In this document: in pieces, positions 14,520 to 16,181 of the stretch
Layout: the number at the start of each line of letters is the position of its first letter
Numbering within the stretch: the stretch's first letter is position 1
NCBI GenBank assembly: GCA_034189125.1
Contig: JAXHVB010000095.1
Coordinates: 1-16,181 of the forward strand
Origin: UBA5862 sp002408105
GTDB lineage: Bacteria; Pseudomonadota; Gammaproteobacteria; Pseudomonadales; UBA5862
Length of the DNA stretch: 16,181 nt
Direction: 5' to 3'
Translations under genes and position numbers: made by a program
The notes under the pieces: generated by a model
Told to the model about the DNA's origin: nothing
Databases searched by the model: none
What the model saw: only the letters and a program-made list of their open reading frames with translations

Positions 14520-15713
14520 TCAGTGGTCCGTCGGCGGGTCAATATTGGGGCGCGCCTTCGTTCGGCGCTTGCTGTGGCGTTGCACGGATTGAATCCAGGC
14601 GGGGCTCAGCAGCAGCGATAAGGCAATCACAGCCACAGCAAGTTGGTAGCCCTGGTCATCGATCATCCCGGCGGTAAAACCGAGTGCAGCCAGCACAAAG
14701 CTGAATTCGCCGATTTGGGCGAGCAAGGCTGCGACGTACATCGACTGGGTCCAGTCACTGCCAAGCATTCGAAAGATCAGGGCATTGAGCAGGGTGTTGG
14801 TCAGCAACACCGCAACCACCAGAAGTAGGATCTGGACCAGGTTCTGCCACAGAAACAATGGGTTCACGAGCATGCCGATCGAGACGAAGAACGCAGCGAC
14901 AAAAACAACGCGAAACGGCTCGAGGTGTCGGTGCACCCAGTCGGTTTCCTGGGCGGAGGCGATCAGCATCCCGGCTGTGAACGCCCCAAGTGCGGTGGAG
15001 AGCTGCAGCAATCCGGTCAACAAGGAGAGACCAAGGGCCAGTACCAACGCCGCAAAGACTTGCATTTCGGGATCGCGGCGGATCCAGCCTGGCAGCGGAA
15101 TGTGAATCCGCTCCCTAAGGAACATCCAAGTGATGAGGGCGGCGATCAGCGCCGCTCCAGTCAGCTGGAGCACAAGGGTGGCGGAGTGGACCTCTTCACC
15201 GCCGAGTGCGCCCAGCAGAATCAGCATTGGCACCAGTGCCAGATCTTGCACCAGCAACACCCCGAGGACCTGCTGGCCAAGCGGGGTGTCGAGCTCGTTG
15301 CGCTGTTGCAGGATCGGGAGCACAACCGCCGTGCTCGATAGACTTACAATGAACCCGAACAGCACCACCGTAGACAGGGACCAGCCGAGTGCCAGGCCAA
15401 GCAACCAGACTGCCAGAACACTCCCGCCGATTTGAAGCGCCGTGCCGAACACCGAGACGGTCCAACCTGACAGCAGCTTGCGTGGCGACACCTCCATGCC
15501 GACAAAAAACAGCAACAGGACCACACCGATGGCACCCATGCGTTCGGGAACCTGCGGGTCCGACACCACCTGAAGCGTGTGGGGCCCCAGCACAATTCCC
15601 GCAATGAGGTATCCAATCACATTGGGTTGGCGCAGCCGCTGGGCCACGACCCCGACGAGCAGGATGCCGAGCACTGTGGCCACAAGGATGGGCATGATGG
15701 GGTCGACGTGCAT
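14520..15713 (-). CDS. Kef-type monovalent cation:proton antiporter (CPA2), membrane domain only
   Basis: Inner-membrane antiporter of the CPA2 / Na_H_Exchanger family, 397 aa, expected to exchange K+ or Na+ for H+. About twelve hydrophobic helices fill residues 5-380. Landmarks are GYLIAGIVLGP (about 34-44), LLLFFVGMEVSPRKL (about 66-80), SLSSTAVVLPIL, VLLVQDLALVP with Gln156-Asp157, and FFVSIGMLVNP. The protein ends about 17 residues after the last helix with a basic tail; the cytoplasmic RCK/TrkA-N domain of KefB and KefC (about 600 aa) is missing and no following gene supplies it. The ATG at 15713 has a modest GAGA ribosome site. It is followed by corA after 24 bp, suggesting a two-gene cation transport operon. 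Confidence 0.92.
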   Translation of the reverse strand: MHVDPIMPILVATVLGILLVGVVAQRLRQPNVIGYLIAGIVLGPHTLQVVSDPQVPERMGAIGVVLLLFFVGMEVSPRKLLSGWTVSVFGTALQIGGSVLAVWLLGLALGWSLSTVVLFGFIVSLSSTAVVLPILQQRNELDTPLGQQVLGVLLVQDLALVPMLILLGALGGEEVHSATLVLQLTGAALIAALITWMFLRERIHIPLPGWIRRDPEMQVFAALVLALGLSLLTGLLQLSTALGAFTAGMLIASAQETDWVHRHLEPFRVVFVAAFFVSIGMLVNPLFLWQNLVQILLLVVAVLLTNTLLNALIFRMLGSDWTQSMYVAALLAQIGEFSFVLAALGFTAGMIDDQGYQLAVAVIALSLLLSPAWIQSVQRHSKRRTKARPNIDPPTDH

Positions 15714-16061
15714 GGTGGATCTCGTTTGTCCCAGATGGAATGGTTGAAAAAATGGCGCGGCGGCGGCATTTTCCCGTCGCCGGCTTGGTCGGAGGGGCCG
15801 TGCTGCAGGGCCGCAGGGTGTGCAAAATTGTGCGCAGAGGCTCTACCGAGATGCAACTGTCAGGGATGCTGGTGACCGGAGCATCAATGAGTCCTTGCTG
15901 TGCACGAACACCTGCATCGCCCTAACACCCAGCCTGCGGTTAACGGCAGATCAAGTTGGCTGACGCGATCGTGTTTGCGCGGGGGGCCAACACTTGGATG
16001 ATGAGCCAGCGGACGGTGCCGCCGAAGCGGCTGTCGCCTCACAGCGCCCTTTTCGGCACCA
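15714..16061. other. 348-bp intergenic spacer, no gene seen
   Basis: No convincing coding sequence is found in any frame: the short open frames lack family features and plausible ribosome sites. It lies between the LysR-type gene stop and the antiporter start, both on the minus strand, so it should carry the antiporter promoter, which I could not place. It contains a near-palindrome GCAAAATTGTGC (15832-15843) and a hairpin (16015-16060). Confidence 0.6.
16015..16060 (-). terminator. structured element after the LysR-type gene
   Basis: GGTGCCG (16015-16021) pairs with CGGCACC (16054-16060), and inside it GCTGT (16030-16034) pairs with ACAGC (16041-16045) around a 6-nt loop. On the minus strand this begins one base past the regulator's stop codon. 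No U tract follows, so it would be a non-classical terminator or an RNA 3'-end structure. Confidence 0.4.
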
Positions 16062-16181
16062 TCAGAACGTGACGTCGCGAAATTGCTCGCTCATGAACTC
16101 GGCGAACAACCGGACTTTGGCCGATAAATAACGCCGCGCCGGGTACACCAAATTGATGTCCAAAGGTCTGGGCCGGTATGC
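16062..16181 (-). CDS. LysR-family transcriptional regulator, C-terminal 39 residues (cut by window edge)
   Basis: The open frame runs from the window edge to a TGA (16062-16064 on the plus strand) and encodes 39 residues. They contain PLDINLVYPARRYLSAKVR followed by LFAEFM, the usual end of the effector-binding domain of LysR-type regulators, where the last beta strand (VYP) and final helix (KVRLFAEFM) close subdomain I. The DNA-binding domain and start lie outside the window. It is on the same strand as the antiporter-corA pair and 348 bp upstream of it; whether it controls them is unknown. Confidence 0.82.
   Translation of the reverse strand, partial: AYRPRPLDINLVYPARRYLSAKVRLFAEFMSEQFRDVTF

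Noticed and set aside
15740..15925. 61-codon plus-strand frame in the spacer before the antiporter
   Set aside because: No ribosome site, no recognisable family, and cysteine/arginine-rich composition as expected from a random frame.

Overview
The window is GC-rich chromosomal DNA that looks like the core genome of a gammaproteobacterium. The evidence is the partial mltD / methyltransferase / rnhA / dnaQ gene order, HtpX and FabI of the usual gammaproteobacterial lengths, a DUF502 membrane protein, an HDOD protein and a tRNA-Val(GAC) with an encoded CCA end. I saw no insertion sequence, phage gene, integrase, CRISPR array, toxin-antitoxin pair or defence cassette. The species cannot be named from sequence alone.

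Layout, left to right. Positions 59-2442 (minus) hold two acyl-CoA dehydrogenases in one transcription unit, with the 394-aa protein first and the 381-aa protein second. A tRNA-Val(GAC) at 2587-2663 has a clear sigma-70 promoter in front of it. The plus-strand genes htpX (membrane zinc protease) and a three-histidine-box fatty acid desaturase follow. The desaturase converges on fabI (minus) across a perfect hairpin. From a shared divergent region, phhB (pterin carbinolamine dehydratase) and an alpha/beta hydrolase run rightward, followed by an HDOD+GAF regulatory protein. This converges on mltD (minus), a LysM-containing murein transglycosylase lipoprotein. Divergent from mltD is a tightly overlapping set: a YafS-like methyltransferase, rnhA and dnaQ, then the DUF502 gene. 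That last gene overlaps, tail to tail, a minus-strand ion-transport pair: a Kef-type antiporter without an RCK domain, then CorA. The right edge cuts the 3' end of a LysR-family regulator (minus).

Functional reading. The left half is mainly fatty-acid and membrane metabolism: acyl-CoA oxidation, acyl chain desaturation, the last step of fatty acid elongation, and membrane protein quality control. The right half covers cell-wall turnover, the replication proofreading and RNase H pair, and cation homeostasis. Most genes are conventional.

The points worth a second look are modest: absence of gloB from its usual place beside mltD, a methyltransferase without a recognisable glycine-rich SAM loop, a TTG start inferred for mltD, an antiporter that is membrane domain only, hairpins without U tracts at gene ends, and a structured 348-bp spacer at the right end. 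I did not find a convincing undescribed system.
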